64,000 bases of DNA from UBA6623 sp965238125 (GCA_965238125.1 OZ250179.1:1550001-1614000); one strand, 5' to 3'. Counted from the first letter of the stretch, positions 26,566 to 35,320 are shown. The notes: generated by a model from the sequence alone, not told the origin. Made by a program: numbers and translations.

Positions 26566-29433
26566 CTAGTCTCGACTCGGATCCAGTTCCTCCACGCCCG
26601 CTTCGTGGAAAATTGCCGTCTCGCCGGCAAGATCCGGTTCACCGCAGTGGCTTAGAATCCAGGCCCGCGCGGCGTTTCGCAGTTCAATCGCCGCATTGAA
26701 ATCTTCGCCCGTCGGAGCAATGGGCTCTCCAACCCGCAGCTCCACCCCACCCGGGCGGAGTAGAAAACTACCGTCCCGCAGCGCTGACCGCGTCCCTCGC
26801 AAGGCCATCGGAATGATGCTGACACCGGCCTTCGCGGCGGTGACAAACGCTCCCATTCGAAAATCGAGCAGCCCGGGCTTTCGCCAGAACGTGCCTTCAG
26901 GGAAAAAGAGCAATTTTTCGCCGTCCCCTGCTCGCTGAACGGCTACCCGACTGTCTTCAACGCTTCCGCTTGGGTCGATGCGCTCAACGAAAAGGGCGTT
27001 CAAACGTCGCAGCAAAGGACCCACGAACCAGTGCGATCTCAGCTCGCCCTTTACCAAAAACACGGTTTCCCCCGGCAGAGTCGCGGTCAGGACAAGAGCG
27101 TCGAGGTAACTGGCGTGATTCGAGACGACAACACCCCGCCCCCGCGATATGTTCTCCAAGCCTCCCACGCGAACGGAAATCCCCACCAGGCGCAAAACGC
27201 TTCGGCAGAGCACTCGCCCGGCTTGCCGGCGCAGCTTCAGACTCGGTAGCAGCCAAACCCAAGGCAGCCCCAGCACCATCCCAAGAACGACGACGAGAAC
27301 CGTATAGCCGGCGTACAGTCTCCGAGTCGTTCCGCCCAACACGGCGCGAATCCGCCGCGCAACCCCTTCGGCCGTGAATCGCGCCAGCTGTCGCCAAGGC
27401 GGTCGGCGGCCGGCCATGAGGGCGCCGCGTTCGTAAAGAGTTCGGGCTTCCGAACGCCTGAGTTTTCCGCTGGAAGTCTTGGGGATGGCTTGCGGCGGCG
27501 TGAGAACCACTTCGTCAACCGGGCTTTCAAGTACTTCCGCCGTTGTTTCCTTCACCCGGTTGCGAATTTCGTCCAGCCTCTCCGACGCTGTCTCGCGGGT
27601 TTCGGCGACCAGGACCAAACGTTCGGTCCCCGATTGCGAGTCCGCGGACCCGAACAGCGCCACGCAGCCCTTGCGGATGCCTTCGACCTGCCCAACCGCC
27701 TCTTCGACCTGGTGCGGATAGATGTTTCGCCCGGCTCGAATAATGACGTCCTTGGAGCGCCCCGTGACGAAGACATCTCCGTCGGCGACGTAGCCCAAAT
27801 CTCCGCTGTTTCGCCAATCTCCGTCGAGCAACGCCTGGGTGGCTTCGTCGTTGCGGAAGTAGCCGCTGGTGGCCGAGGGTCCCCGGAACTGTAGCCGGCC
27901 TTGGCGACGGTCGGGCAGCTCGCGACCCGCGGCGTCGACGACGCGCACTTCGTGGCCCCGCAGCGGCTGCCCGCAGGCCACGAATGCCAGGGTTGCCTCG
28001 CTCTCGCCGGCGGCGGGGAGGGCGGCTCCGCGCGACGTCATCTCCTCCCGCCGAACGCGGTCGACGCGCGGTGGCCGCCGCTCACCTTGAATCGTCACCG
28101 CAAGCGAGTTCTCCGCCATCCCGTACACCGGCGCCATCGCCTCCGCCGGAAACCCGTAGGGCTCGAAGCGATCGGTGAACCGTTGAATCGTAGCCGAGCT
28201 GACCGGCTCGGCGCCGTTCATCACCCAGCGCAGCGAACTCAGGTCGAGACCGCGAATCGCTTCGTCTTCGATCTTTCGGACGCAAAGCTCATAGGCAAAA
28301 TTAGGAGCGGCGGAAATCGTCGCGCGGTGGCGGTCGATCGCCCTCAACCACTGCTCGGGACGGCCTAGGAACGTCAACGGCGACATGATCACCGCCGGTA
28401 CGGCGAAATACATAGCTCCCAGCCACATGCCGATCAGCCCCATGTCGTGGTAGAGCGGCAACCAACTCACCGCGATATCGTTCGAATCAATGGCGAGCGA
28501 TCGGCCCGTGGCGCGAATGTTGGCGAGCAGGTTGCGATGGGTGAGCATCACCCCCTTGGGGCGGCCGGTGCTCCCGGAGGTGTATTGCAACAGCGCCAAG
28601 TCATCCCCGTGTATGGGCACGGCCCTTGCCTCGGCTCGATCACCACGCAGCCCCTCGACGGTTTCGACAAACCGCAGGCTGTCGACCTGAAGCTTCAGGA
28701 CCGCCGCGATCGTCCGAGCCTGCGTCACCGTGATGAGGCCGACGGCGCCGGCGTTGTTGAGGATCCCGGCCTGCCGACGCAGATGGTCCTCGAGTTGAGA
28801 AGGCCGCGCCGGCGGGTAGATCGGGACGGGCACGCAACCGGCCCCTAGAATCCCAAGAAACGCGTAGAAAAACTCTCCGCCCGTGGGCAGCATCAAGGCG
28901 ATGCGATCGCCGCGCTCGACCCCTCGCGAAGCGAGGCCCGCGGCTACCGAGCGGGCTTCCGCCGCCAGCCGCCCATAGGTGATCTCGGGATCGTGTTCGC
29001 GTTCATCCCATAGCAGAATATGAGGCCGATCCGGGTGGTCGTCCAAATGCCGGTCCAGAACGTCAAGCAGAGTCTCCGCGTCCGCCGGGGTGGACCGGCT
29101 TGGCGCGAGCACCGAAAGATCGACGACCGAATCCGGTGTGAGTTCGACCGCGCCGTCGGCTTTCGCTAAACCGACCAGCAGATGGGCCACCGTCTCGCTC
29201 TCCGACAGCAGCGATTCCGGCAAAGCGACTCGAAATTCGCGTTCGAGACGGCTCAGCAATTCAGCTCGCCCCAGGCTGTCGAGGCCGAGGTCGCGGTCGA
29301 GGCGACTCTCGGCGGTGAGGTGGAGATTCTCTCGTCGTTCGGGATGAACCTCAACGACGAAATCAGTAACGACTTTGAGCAGCCGTGCCGCGGCTTCCGA
29401 AGCTTCTTTCCCGACGGATGCGCTCTGCGTCAT
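26566..29433 (-). CDS. ACP - fatty-acyl-AMP ligase - lysophospholipid acyltransferase fusion
   Basis: A 955-residue fusion. Residues 1-90: acyl carrier domain with phosphopantetheine Ser53 in GLDSLGRAELL. Residues about 120-690: AMP-forming ligase with YTSGSTGRPKGVMLTH, the FAAL-type SWLPLYHDMGLIG and VYGMAENSLAV, and the late SGDLGYVADGD. Residues about 760-950: PlsC-type acyltransferase with NHASYLD (NHx4D) and FFPEGTFWR, preceded by a membrane stretch (YTVLVVVLGMVLGLPWVWLL). The order suggests that a fatty acid is adenylated, loaded on the built-in carrier and passed to a lysolipid without free acyl-CoA; this flow is inference. The ATG at 29433 precedes the carrier helix; upstream open frame has no similarity. 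Confidence 0.88.
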   Translation of the reverse strand: MTQSASVGKEASEAAARLLKVVTDFVVEVHPERRENLHLTAESRLDRDLGLDSLGRAELLSRLEREFRVALPESLLSESETVAHLLVGLAKADGAVELTPDSVVDLSVLAPSRSTPADAETLLDVLDRHLDDHPDRPHILLWDEREHDPEITYGRLAAEARSVAAGLASRGVERGDRIALMLPTGGEFFYAFLGILGAGCVPVPIYPPARPSQLEDHLRRQAGILNNAGAVGLITVTQARTIAAVLKLQVDSLRFVETVEGLRGDRAEARAVPIHGDDLALLQYTSGSTGRPKGVMLTHRNLLANIRATGRSLAIDSNDIAVSWLPLYHDMGLIGMWLGAMYFAVPAVIMSPLTFLGRPEQWLRAIDRHRATISAAPNFAYELCVRKIEDEAIRGLDLSSLRWVMNGAEPVSSATIQRFTDRFEPYGFPAEAMAPVYGMAENSLAVTIQGERRPPRVDRVRREEMTSRGAALPAAGESEATLAFVACGQPLRGHEVRVVDAAGRELPDRRQGRLQFRGPSATSGYFRNDEATQALLDGDWRNSGDLGYVADGDVFVTGRSKDVIIRAGRNIYPHQVEEAVGQVEGIRKGCVALFGSADSQSGTERLVLVAETRETASERLDEIRNRVKETTAEVLESPVDEVVLTPPQAIPKTSSGKLRRSEARTLYERGALMAGRRPPWRQLARFTAEGVARRIRAVLGGTTRRLYAGYTVLVVVLGMVLGLPWVWLLPSLKLRRQAGRVLCRSVLRLVGISVRVGGLENISRGRGVVVSNHASYLDALVLTATLPGETVFLVKGELRSHWFVGPLLRRLNALFVERIDPSGSVEDSRVAVQRAGDGEKLLFFPEGTFWRKPGLLDFRMGAFVTAAKAGVSIIPMALRGTRSALRDGSFLLRPGGVELRVGEPIAPTGEDFNAAIELRNAARAWILSHCGEPDLAGETAIFHEAGVEELDPSRD

Positions 29434-29510
29434 GAGGTCGCTTGTGAGTCTAACAAAAGACTCGCATCGTGACCGCGCCCGGCAACACTCTTGTACGGCG
29501 CGACCTCGGG

Positions 29511-29745
29511 GCGCGCGACATAAACGGAGACAATAGGCCCGGCAGCCCGGTTCACCGCGGTTCACCGGGCTTGACTCTCCATTAGGCCGGCCCTTGGAGG
29601 GCCGGTATGCGCCGTCCCGGCGCCGGGCAACCAGACCGCTTCAGCGGCCTTCCCCTTCAGGCTTTAGCCATGGCCGAACCAGGCGGAAAATTCCAGGACC
29701 ATTTGGAGGGCGCCAACACCGGCCCTTCCACACTTATGTTGCGCA
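29511..29745. repeat. MITE-like dispersed repeat, copy B
   Basis: Second copy of the repeat family. Left end GCGCGCGACATAAACGGAGA is worn; right end (reversed) GTGCGCAACATAAGTGTGG is better kept. The interior has the same hairpins (CACCGGGCT, GGCCGGCCCTTGGAGGGCCGG) and TTAGCCATGGCCGAACCAGG. It ends 11 bases before the first ATG of the peroxiredoxin gene, so the insertion may have replaced that gene's native 5' region. Confidence 0.75.
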
Positions 29746-29756
29746 CCCGTGACCTC

Positions 29757-30260
29757 ATGAAGAGAACCATCCCCCGGCTTCGCTATCATGGGGTCGTGTT
29801 TCGCGGCAACGATCGCAAGCTTTTGCCGCTCGGTTCGAAGGCGCCGGAATTCCGCCTGCCCGACGAAACCGGCCGCGAGATCGCTCTCGCCGATTTTCGG
29901 GGCCGATCAGGAGTCGTCCTTGTCTTCTACGTCATGGATGCCACCCCGGGTTGACAGCGCCAACTATGCCGGTTGCGGGACAACTGGGATGCGTTCGTGG
30001 AACACGGAATCGCGATTTTCGGAGTGAACCCGGGCAGTGATGCCGGCCATCGGAGGTTCAGCGAAAAGCACGGATTCCCATTCCCTTTATTAGTGGACAA
30101 GGGAAAGAAGACAGCGGCCCGGTATGGCGCCGGTGGGCTGTTCGTGAAACGCACTGTGTACGGTATCGATGAGCAAGGGGAAATCGTTTTTGCGGAAAGG
30201 GGTATGCCGTCGCCCGCAGCCATCCTTCAGGCGCTGACGACAACCGAACGAATGCCATGA
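29757..30260 (+). CDS. Probable selenocysteine peroxiredoxin (Bcp/PrxQ type), in-frame UGA
   Basis: A thiol peroxidase of the Bcp/PrxQ group that reduces hydroperoxides. Read through the TGA at 29952-29954, the frame gives a continuous 167-residue protein: SKAPEFRLPDETG, LVFYVMDATPG-U-QRQLC, RDNWDAFVEHGIAIFGVNPG and the C-terminal thioredoxin fold. Family members have FYPxDxTPGCTxxxC; the UGA falls exactly on the peroxidatic Cys and Cys71 keeps the C-x4-C spacing. A stem-loop suited to a bacterial SECIS follows. The start is uncertain: ATG 29757 or GTG 29796. The stop overlaps the next ATG. A nonsense mutation is the alternative, but the position and the undamaged downstream frame favour selenocysteine. 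Confidence 0.82.
29969..29987 (+). promoter_or_regulatory. SECIS-like hairpin after the in-frame UGA
   Basis: CCGGTTG (29969-29975) pairs with CAACTGG (29981-29987) over 7 positions, one of them G-U, around the loop CGGGA. The loop starts 22 bases after the UGA and has G at its second position. Bacterial SECIS elements have a hairpin loop about 16-37 bases after the UGA with a G among the first two loop bases, so spacing and loop both fit. Confidence 0.6.
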
Positions 30261-30520
30261 GTGAGAAACATCAGTCCGATCCGTTTGTCGCCGTATTCTC
30301 ATCCCGCGAGGTCCATGCCGAAATCGAAGCCGAGACCATCCACGGCTTGTTGGAGTCCGCGGGTTTGCAATCGATGATTGTTCGCGAGAACGTCCAAGAA
30401 CTGCCGATCGGCAAAGTGAGCGTTCGTGTGATGGCGTCCGACGAGCAGGAGGCTCGTACACTGATCGCCGAAGCCGAACGCATCGCGCCGGCCCCGGATG
30501 AGCAGGACGCTCTCGAATGA
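30257..30520 (+). CDS. DUF2007 (putative signal-transducing) protein
   Basis: An 87-residue soluble protein with the DUF2007 pattern: FVAVFSSREVHAEIEAETIHGLLESAGL, then LPIGKVSVRVMASDEQEARTLIAEAE. The family adopts a small ferredoxin-like fold and its role is not defined. It overlaps both neighbours by ATGA (start 30257 over the peroxiredoxin stop; its stop over the phosphatase start), so the three genes form a tightly coupled operon. Confidence 0.8.
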   Translation: MSEKHQSDPFVAVFSSREVHAEIEAETIHGLLESAGLQSMIVRENVQELPIGKVSVRVMASDEQEARTLIAEAERIAPAPDEQDALE

Positions 30521-32208
30521 AATCGCGCCGTCTATTGCTCGCGAGCGTCTCATCGGCCGTGCTTGTCGCCTTGACGGCCTGCGCGCCGGATCCGACGCCT
30601 CCGCCCGAGACCGCGCGGGATCGTGCCGACGCGCTGATCGAAGCGGGCGAGTCGAGTCCGCTTCCCGCCGGCGCGCCACGTTTGATTCTGCTTGTCGTCG
30701 TCGATCAATTGCGCTACGACTACCTGACGCGTTTCGAAGACCTCTACACCGGCGGCTTCCGTAGACTGCTCGAACAAGGCGCCCTCTTCACCGAGGCCCG
30801 CTACCGCCACGGGGTGAATGTCACAGCCGTCGGCCACGCTACGATCGTTACCGGCCGACACCCCTCCCACCACGGCATCGTCGGCAACCGATGGTACGAC
30901 CCCGCGTTCCGGCGCGATGTCGGGGCAGTGGAGGATCCCGCTTATGCACCTGTCGCGGGGTCGGGTGTCAGGGCGTCGCCGCGGAATCTGCTCGTCCCCA
31001 CTCTCGGCGACCTACTGAAACAAAGCAATCCTCGATCGAAAACCGTCGCAATCGGCACGAAAGATCGCGTGGCGGTGTTGCTCGCCGGGACGGCGGGCGA
31101 CGCGGCGTATTGGTTTTCCGATCAGTGCGGCTGCCTCATCACCAGTAATTATTTCACCTCGAAACCCCCTGCCTGGCTGACGAAGTTTCAGCAGCAACGC
31201 CGGGCTGATGCTTACCTCGAAAAACCGTGGACTCGCTTAGTCGACGACCCGCGACTTTACAGCGAACGTTCTCGAGAGGATGCATTCAAGGCTGAAAGCG
31301 ACGGGAGGAATATCGTTTTCCCCCATACCCTCTGGACCTACGAGCAGCTGAAGAAAACGCATAACTACGACGAGTTCGTTCTCGATGCCGTCGTCGAGGC
31401 CATGGATTTCCATGAGATCGGCCGCGACGATGTGACCGACTTGCTGGCGATCGGGTTTGCCGCGACCGATCACATCGGCCACAACTTTGGCCCCTTCAGC
31501 CAAGAAGCCATGGATCAACATCTGCGCCTCGATCTGCTGTTGGGACGGCTTTGGCGCCAGGTCGATAAGCGAGTGGGCTTGGAGAATACAATTGTCGTCT
31601 TGACGGCGGACCACGGAGTCGCGCCGCTGGTCGCGCAATCGCGGCGGCATGGAATACCGGCCGATGCCGTGCGGTCCGATGTGCTCTGGAATGCGGTGAA
31701 TCAAGCGGCAGCCGAGCAACTTGGGCGGGGCGACGTTGTGGCCTACGTCTCCGGCGGGCATGTGACCTTCAACTTGAAAGCCATGGATGCCGGCGGACTG
31801 AAGCGCGAGCAAGTGGAAAGGGTCGCCAAGCAAGCGCTGCTCGAGCTCGACCCGGTCGTCGCCGTCTATACGCACGCCGACCTACGAGCGGTGCCCGACG
31901 ATCAGGATCCCGACCCCTATCGAGCGCTCTACCGAAACTCGGTGTATCCGGGCCGCAGCCCCCACCTGCTGGTGCAATTGAAGCCGTTCTACTACACGGG
32001 AAATAGCCAAGGAAACACGACGCACATCAGCGCTCATGACTATGACCGTCACGTTCCGATCTTTTTCATGGGCGCGGGCGCGACCCCGGGCCGCTACGAC
32101 ACACCAAGCGGCCCCGAGGATATAGCCCCCACGCTGGCGGCGTTATTGGGATTTAATATCGAGCCCGAGCCCGATGCCCGCGTGCTCGATGAGCTGAACT
32201 TGCGGTAG
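30517..32208 (+). CDS. PafA-like alkaline phosphatase lipoprotein
   Basis: A 563-residue exported phosphomonoesterase of the alkaline-phosphatase superfamily. The lipobox LTAC puts the lipidated Cys at 22. Metal and nucleophile motifs: VVDQLRYDYL (Asp), NVTAVGHATIVTGRHPS with probable nucleophile Thr103 as in PafA, ATDHIGHNFGP, VVLTADHGVAP and the late HISAHDYDRHVPI. PafA-type enzymes hydrolyse a wide range of phosphomonoesters without phosphate repression. It is the last gene of the peroxiredoxin-DUF2007 operon. Full length. Confidence 0.9.
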   Translation: MKSRRLLLASVSSAVLVALTACAPDPTPPPETARDRADALIEAGESSPLPAGAPRLILLVVVDQLRYDYLTRFEDLYTGGFRRLLEQGALFTEARYRHGVNVTAVGHATIVTGRHPSHHGIVGNRWYDPAFRRDVGAVEDPAYAPVAGSGVRASPRNLLVPTLGDLLKQSNPRSKTVAIGTKDRVAVLLAGTAGDAAYWFSDQCGCLITSNYFTSKPPAWLTKFQQQRRADAYLEKPWTRLVDDPRLYSERSREDAFKAESDGRNIVFPHTLWTYEQLKKTHNYDEFVLDAVVEAMDFHEIGRDDVTDLLAIGFAATDHIGHNFGPFSQEAMDQHLRLDLLLGRLWRQVDKRVGLENTIVVLTADHGVAPLVAQSRRHGIPADAVRSDVLWNAVNQAAAEQLGRGDVVAYVSGGHVTFNLKAMDAGGLKREQVERVAKQALLELDPVVAVYTHADLRAVPDDQDPDPYRALYRNSVYPGRSPHLLVQLKPFYYTGNSQGNTTHISAHDYDRHVPIFFMGAGATPGRYDTPSGPEDIAPTLAALLGFNIEPEPDARVLDELNLR

Positions 32209-32377
32209 GTAGGCGAACCGCCGAGGCGGAAGCGGCGCCGAAGCAACCCCGCACCGCCTGCCGAGCGTCGAGATGTTGTGGGTCTTACTTAATACCGGCC
32301 AGGTGCGTCAGCCCCTGGACTCGGACCCACGCCCATCGGAACACCGCATCCTTCCCAACCGCCGACGACCTGCCGCT

Positions 32378-32818
32378 TTACAGCGAAGCCTTGTTGCTCG
32401 GTTCCGTCGTATAAACCGGTTGAGCGTCCTTACCGGGATCGGCTTCGTACTTCGACGCGCATTTGGCCTGGATCTTCTTGGCCTCGAAGACGCCGTCGGA
32501 GCGCAGGCGTCCGTCGCAGAGCGCTTGGGCCCTATCGCGGAAGGTGTCGGGAAGCGGGTCGCGGCCGACGTAGATGACCGACAGCTTCCTGTCTTCCTGC
32601 TCGATTGTGAAGTTGACTTTCTCCCCCGAGCGGACGATCGAATTGGGTTCCACGTCGCCGCCTACCCGAAGACGCTTTTCCACCGCGTCGTCCATGGCTT
32701 GCAGCTCTTCGATCGTGACGTAGTAAGTGGCGGTCTCATTGATGCCGGATGCGGCGAGCCAGCCCAGCGTTCCGACGATAACGACGGTGATCAGACCAAA
32801 TTTCAGTTGCGTATTCAT
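32378..32818 (-). CDS. ccmE: Cytochrome c maturation protein CcmE, CxxxY type
   Basis: A 146-residue haem chaperone anchored by one N-terminal helix (FGLITVVIVGTLGWLAA) with an OB-fold in the periplasm. Family blocks: KRLRVGGDVEPNSI, DPLPDTFRDRAQAL, DGRLRSDGVFEAKKIQAKCASKYE. In most CcmE proteins haem binds covalently to His in HxxxY; here the residue is Cys120 in CASKY, the CxxxY variant known from sulfate reducers and archaea. It lies downstream of the alternative complex III operon on the same strand, fitting the need for six c-type haems there. No other ccm genes are in the window. Confidence 0.88.
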   Translation of the reverse strand: MNTQLKFGLITVVIVGTLGWLAASGINETATYYVTIEELQAMDDAVEKRLRVGGDVEPNSIVRSGEKVNFTIEQEDRKLSVIYVGRDPLPDTFRDRAQALCDGRLRSDGVFEAKKIQAKCASKYEADPGKDAQPVYTTEPSNKASL

Positions 32819-32891
32819 TTCGCCTCCGGCTCTCGAACAGCCTGCTTACAGTATATCTCTTCGACTTGTCGATGCGGATCTCCGAACTTGG

Positions 32892-33090
32892 GTGTGCGGC
32901 ATAAATGTTGGAAAAGTAAGCCCGACAGCCCGGTTCACCGAATCGGTTCACCGGGCTCCGGCTCGATTAGGCCGGTCCTTGTAGGGCCGGCTCCAAGGCA
33001 TTCAGGCTTAGCCATGGCCGAACCAGGCGAAAAACTACGGGACCATTAACAGAGCACCATCGCCAACTCTCCCACATTTATGTCGCGCAC
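32892..33090. repeat. MITE-like dispersed repeat, copy C
   Basis: Third copy. Left end GTGTGCGGCATAAATGTTGG, right end (reversed) GTGCGCGACATAAATGTGGG. It keeps AGCCCGGTTCACCG, GGCCGGTCCTTGTAGGGCCGG and TTAGCCATGGCCGAACCAGG but lacks about 30 central bases present in copies A and B. It sits between the complex III operon and ccmE. Confidence 0.78.
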
Positions 33091-33160
33091 GCTCTCCAAT
33101 CCCGCCCGAACAGAGGTTGCAACTCAACCGCCAAATACCCCGTACCCCGGTCCCCCAGGG

Positions 33161-33514
33161 TCACTTCTTCGTCTTGATGTAGGCGATGATCTTTTCGATC
33201 TCGGCGGCGCTGAGCCGGTTCACGTAGGGCGGCATGACGTCGCCGCCGAATTGAACCTTGACGCGGACGTATTCGACGCTGGGCTTGCCGCCGGAAAAAG
33301 GGAGCTTCTCGTTTTGGAACAGACGAAACAGCGAGGGGCCTAGCTTCTTCGTCTCCGCCGCTTCGATGTCGTGGCAGACGATGCAATTCTCGCGATAGAG
33401 CCCCCGGCCGATGTGATTCAACTTTTCCCAGGGAGGCGGTTTGCGGTCGGCGGCGGTCGCCGGCACCGCGGGGAGCATCCAAATCGCCACGATTCCCACG
33501 ACCAGGCGGCGCAT
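33161..33514 (-). CDS. actE: Monohaem cytochrome c, alternative complex III (ActE-like)
   Basis: A 117-residue exported cytochrome c. After a signal peptide (LVVGIVAIWMLPAVPATA) come NCIVCHDIEAAETKKLGP, with the CIVCH haem site, and GGDVMPPYVNRLSAAEIEKI, with the Met ligand. It would carry electrons from the quinol-oxidising complex to a terminal oxidase. ATG 33514 overlaps the ActD stop by one base. It is the last gene of the operon. Confidence 0.85.
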   Translation of the reverse strand: MRRLVVGIVAIWMLPAVPATAADRKPPPWEKLNHIGRGLYRENCIVCHDIEAAETKKLGPSLFRLFQNEKLPFSGGKPSVEYVRVKVQFGGDVMPPYVNRLSAAEIEKIIAYIKTKK

Positions 33515-34014
33515 CACTCCGGCTCCTCCCACGTTTCGATGTGCCGCGCTCCGCGGCGCCGCAGGGCTTCTTCGGCCGGCGCCACGTCGCCGCGGCAATC
33601 CACCTGCAAAATCATGCCGTCATCGGGTATCTCCGGGGCCGCGCGGCGGCTCCGCCGCAGCAGGCCGCTTTCCCAAAGAAACATGAAAACCGTCCCGAAA
33701 ATCGCCCCGGCCATGGTCATCTCAAAGGTGACGACCCCGGTTGCCCAGCCCGAGGTGAGCGGCATGCCTCCGGTCACCAGCGGGTAGGCCCGCTGCGTGT
33801 AGAACATAAACGCCGTCACGCCCGTGCCGGCCGCCAGCGCGGCGACGACGGCGAACAACGACATGTGACTCGGCCGATCGAGCAACCCGGGCTCCAACTC
33901 GATCGGTTTACTCGAAAAGATCTCCAAGTGCTCGGGACCGATCCCCTGTCCCCGAAGCTCTCCGACCGCCGCGGCGACCTCTTTCGTCTCCCGGAACTCG
34001 GCGTTAATGATCAT
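33514..34014 (-). CDS. actD: Alternative complex III subunit ActD (DUF3341)
   Basis: A 166-residue membrane subunit of the DUF3341 family. The N-terminal cytoplasmic part (MIINAEFRETKEVAAAVGEL) is a ferredoxin-like fold, followed by two membrane helices (SLFAVVAALAAGTGVTAFMFYT and the GAIFGTVFMFLWE segment) and a C-terminal ILQVDCRGDVAPAEEALRR. ActD contacts ActC in known complexes. The start overlaps the ActC 3' end by 11 bases. Confidence 0.88.
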   Translation of the reverse strand: MIINAEFRETKEVAAAVGELRGQGIGPEHLEIFSSKPIELEPGLLDRPSHMSLFAVVAALAAGTGVTAFMFYTQRAYPLVTGGMPLTSGWATGVVTFEMTMAGAIFGTVFMFLWESGLLRRSRRAAPEIPDDGMILQVDCRGDVAPAEEALRRRGARHIETWEEPE

Positions 34015-35320
34015 CTTCGTACTCCCAGATGGCGATGATCGGAAACGCCTTAATGAAGAGCAAATAGAGCAAGGCCATGGCCGCGAACGTGCCGGCGGTA
34101 ATCGACAATTCCACCCAACTCGGAGCGTAACCGCCCCAACCCGACGCCAGTGGCGGGTGCGACAGCGTCGGAATCACAATCAGAAAGCGCTCGAGCCACA
34201 TCCCGATTAACACCGTCACTCCCGAGAAGCAAATCGTCGTGATGTTGCGCAGCTTTCGAATGCTCAGCAGCGTGAAGGGAATCACGAAGTTGCAAATAAT
34301 CATCGTCCACAGCGCGGTCGAGTATACGCCATGTTCGCGGACGTTGAACACCGCAATCTCCGCGGGATTATTGCCGTACCAGACGGTAAGGTGCTCGGCG
34401 AAGGTGAAGTAGAGCCAGACGAGCGACATCAGCAGCAACAGCTTGCCGAGATTGTCGAAATGAGACGGCCGCAAGTAGCGATGCAGCTTCAAGAAATGCC
34501 GCAGGGCCGCCATCACCAACACCAGCGCGGCAATGCCGCTGAGAATCGCTCCGGCCACGAAATAGGGCGCGAAAATCGTGCTGTGCCACATCGGAGCAAT
34601 CGACATCGAAAAGTCGAACGCCACCACCGAGTGCACCGAAACCGCCACCGCGAGAATCATCCCCGCCATCAGCTTCATGGCCCGCTCGATGGCGTGCCAT
34701 TGGCGGTCGCTTCCAGTCCAGCCGAGCGATAGGGCGCGGTAGACGAAGCTTCTTACACCGCTCGTCCGGTGCGACATCATCGCCAGGTCGGGAATCATCG
34801 GCAGGTAGAGAAACAACACGCTGCCGGTCATGTAGGTGAAGATCGCTGTCATATCCCACACCAGCGGCGAGCGGAAGTTCGGCCACAACATTCGCTCATT
34901 GGGATACGGAATCAGCCAATAGAACAGCCAAACCCGCCCCAGGTGAATTAGCGGGAACAGTCCCCCGATCATCAGGCAAAAGACCGTGATGGCTTCGGCG
35001 GCACGCGTAACCGGTTTGCGCCAACCGGCGTCGGTCAGCCGCAGGATGGCGGAAATCAGCGTCCCGGCGTGCGAGATACCGATCCAGAAAACGAAGTTAA
35101 TGATGTAGAAGCCCCAGAAGACCGGCCGCCGGATGCCCGCAACGCCGATGCCGTAATAGATCTGGTAGCCCCAAGCCACCAACGCCCAGGCGACAACCGC
35201 GCCGCAAAGCCCCACCGCAGCCAGGTACCCGAAGCTAAAGCCTTCCAGCGGACGCAGCAGATCCCGCCGGATTTCCGCTTCCGGCGACATGCGATCCAAT
35301 GGCTCGGCGAAGGCTCCCAT
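34004..35320 (-). CDS. actC: Alternative complex III subunit ActC (NrfD/PsrC family)
   Basis: A 438-residue integral membrane protein with about ten helices, the quinol-binding NrfD-type subunit. Recognisable parts: WGFYIINFVFWIGISHAGTL near the quinol site, GRVWLFYWLIPYPNERMLWPN, and the late TFAEHLTVWYGNNPAE. In alternative complex III it takes electrons from menaquinol or ubiquinol and passes them to the iron-sulfur subunit. It is translationally tied to actD. No second NrfD gene (ActF) is present, so the complex is the short form. Confidence 0.92.
   Translation of the reverse strand: MGAFAEPLDRMSPEAEIRRDLLRPLEGFSFGYLAAVGLCGAVVAWALVAWGYQIYYGIGVAGIRRPVFWGFYIINFVFWIGISHAGTLISAILRLTDAGWRKPVTRAAEAITVFCLMIGGLFPLIHLGRVWLFYWLIPYPNERMLWPNFRSPLVWDMTAIFTYMTGSVLFLYLPMIPDLAMMSHRTSGVRSFVYRALSLGWTGSDRQWHAIERAMKLMAGMILAVAVSVHSVVAFDFSMSIAPMWHSTIFAPYFVAGAILSGIAALVLVMAALRHFLKLHRYLRPSHFDNLGKLLLLMSLVWLYFTFAEHLTVWYGNNPAEIAVFNVREHGVYSTALWTMIICNFVIPFTLLSIRKLRNITTICFSGVTVLIGMWLERFLIVIPTLSHPPLASGWGGYAPSWVELSITAGTFAAMALLYLLFIKAFPIIAIWEYEDDH

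Noticed and set aside
32273..33049. A 258-codon plus-strand frame over ccmE
   Set aside because: It is antisense to ccmE and continues through the dispersed repeat; no domain and no ribosome binding site.
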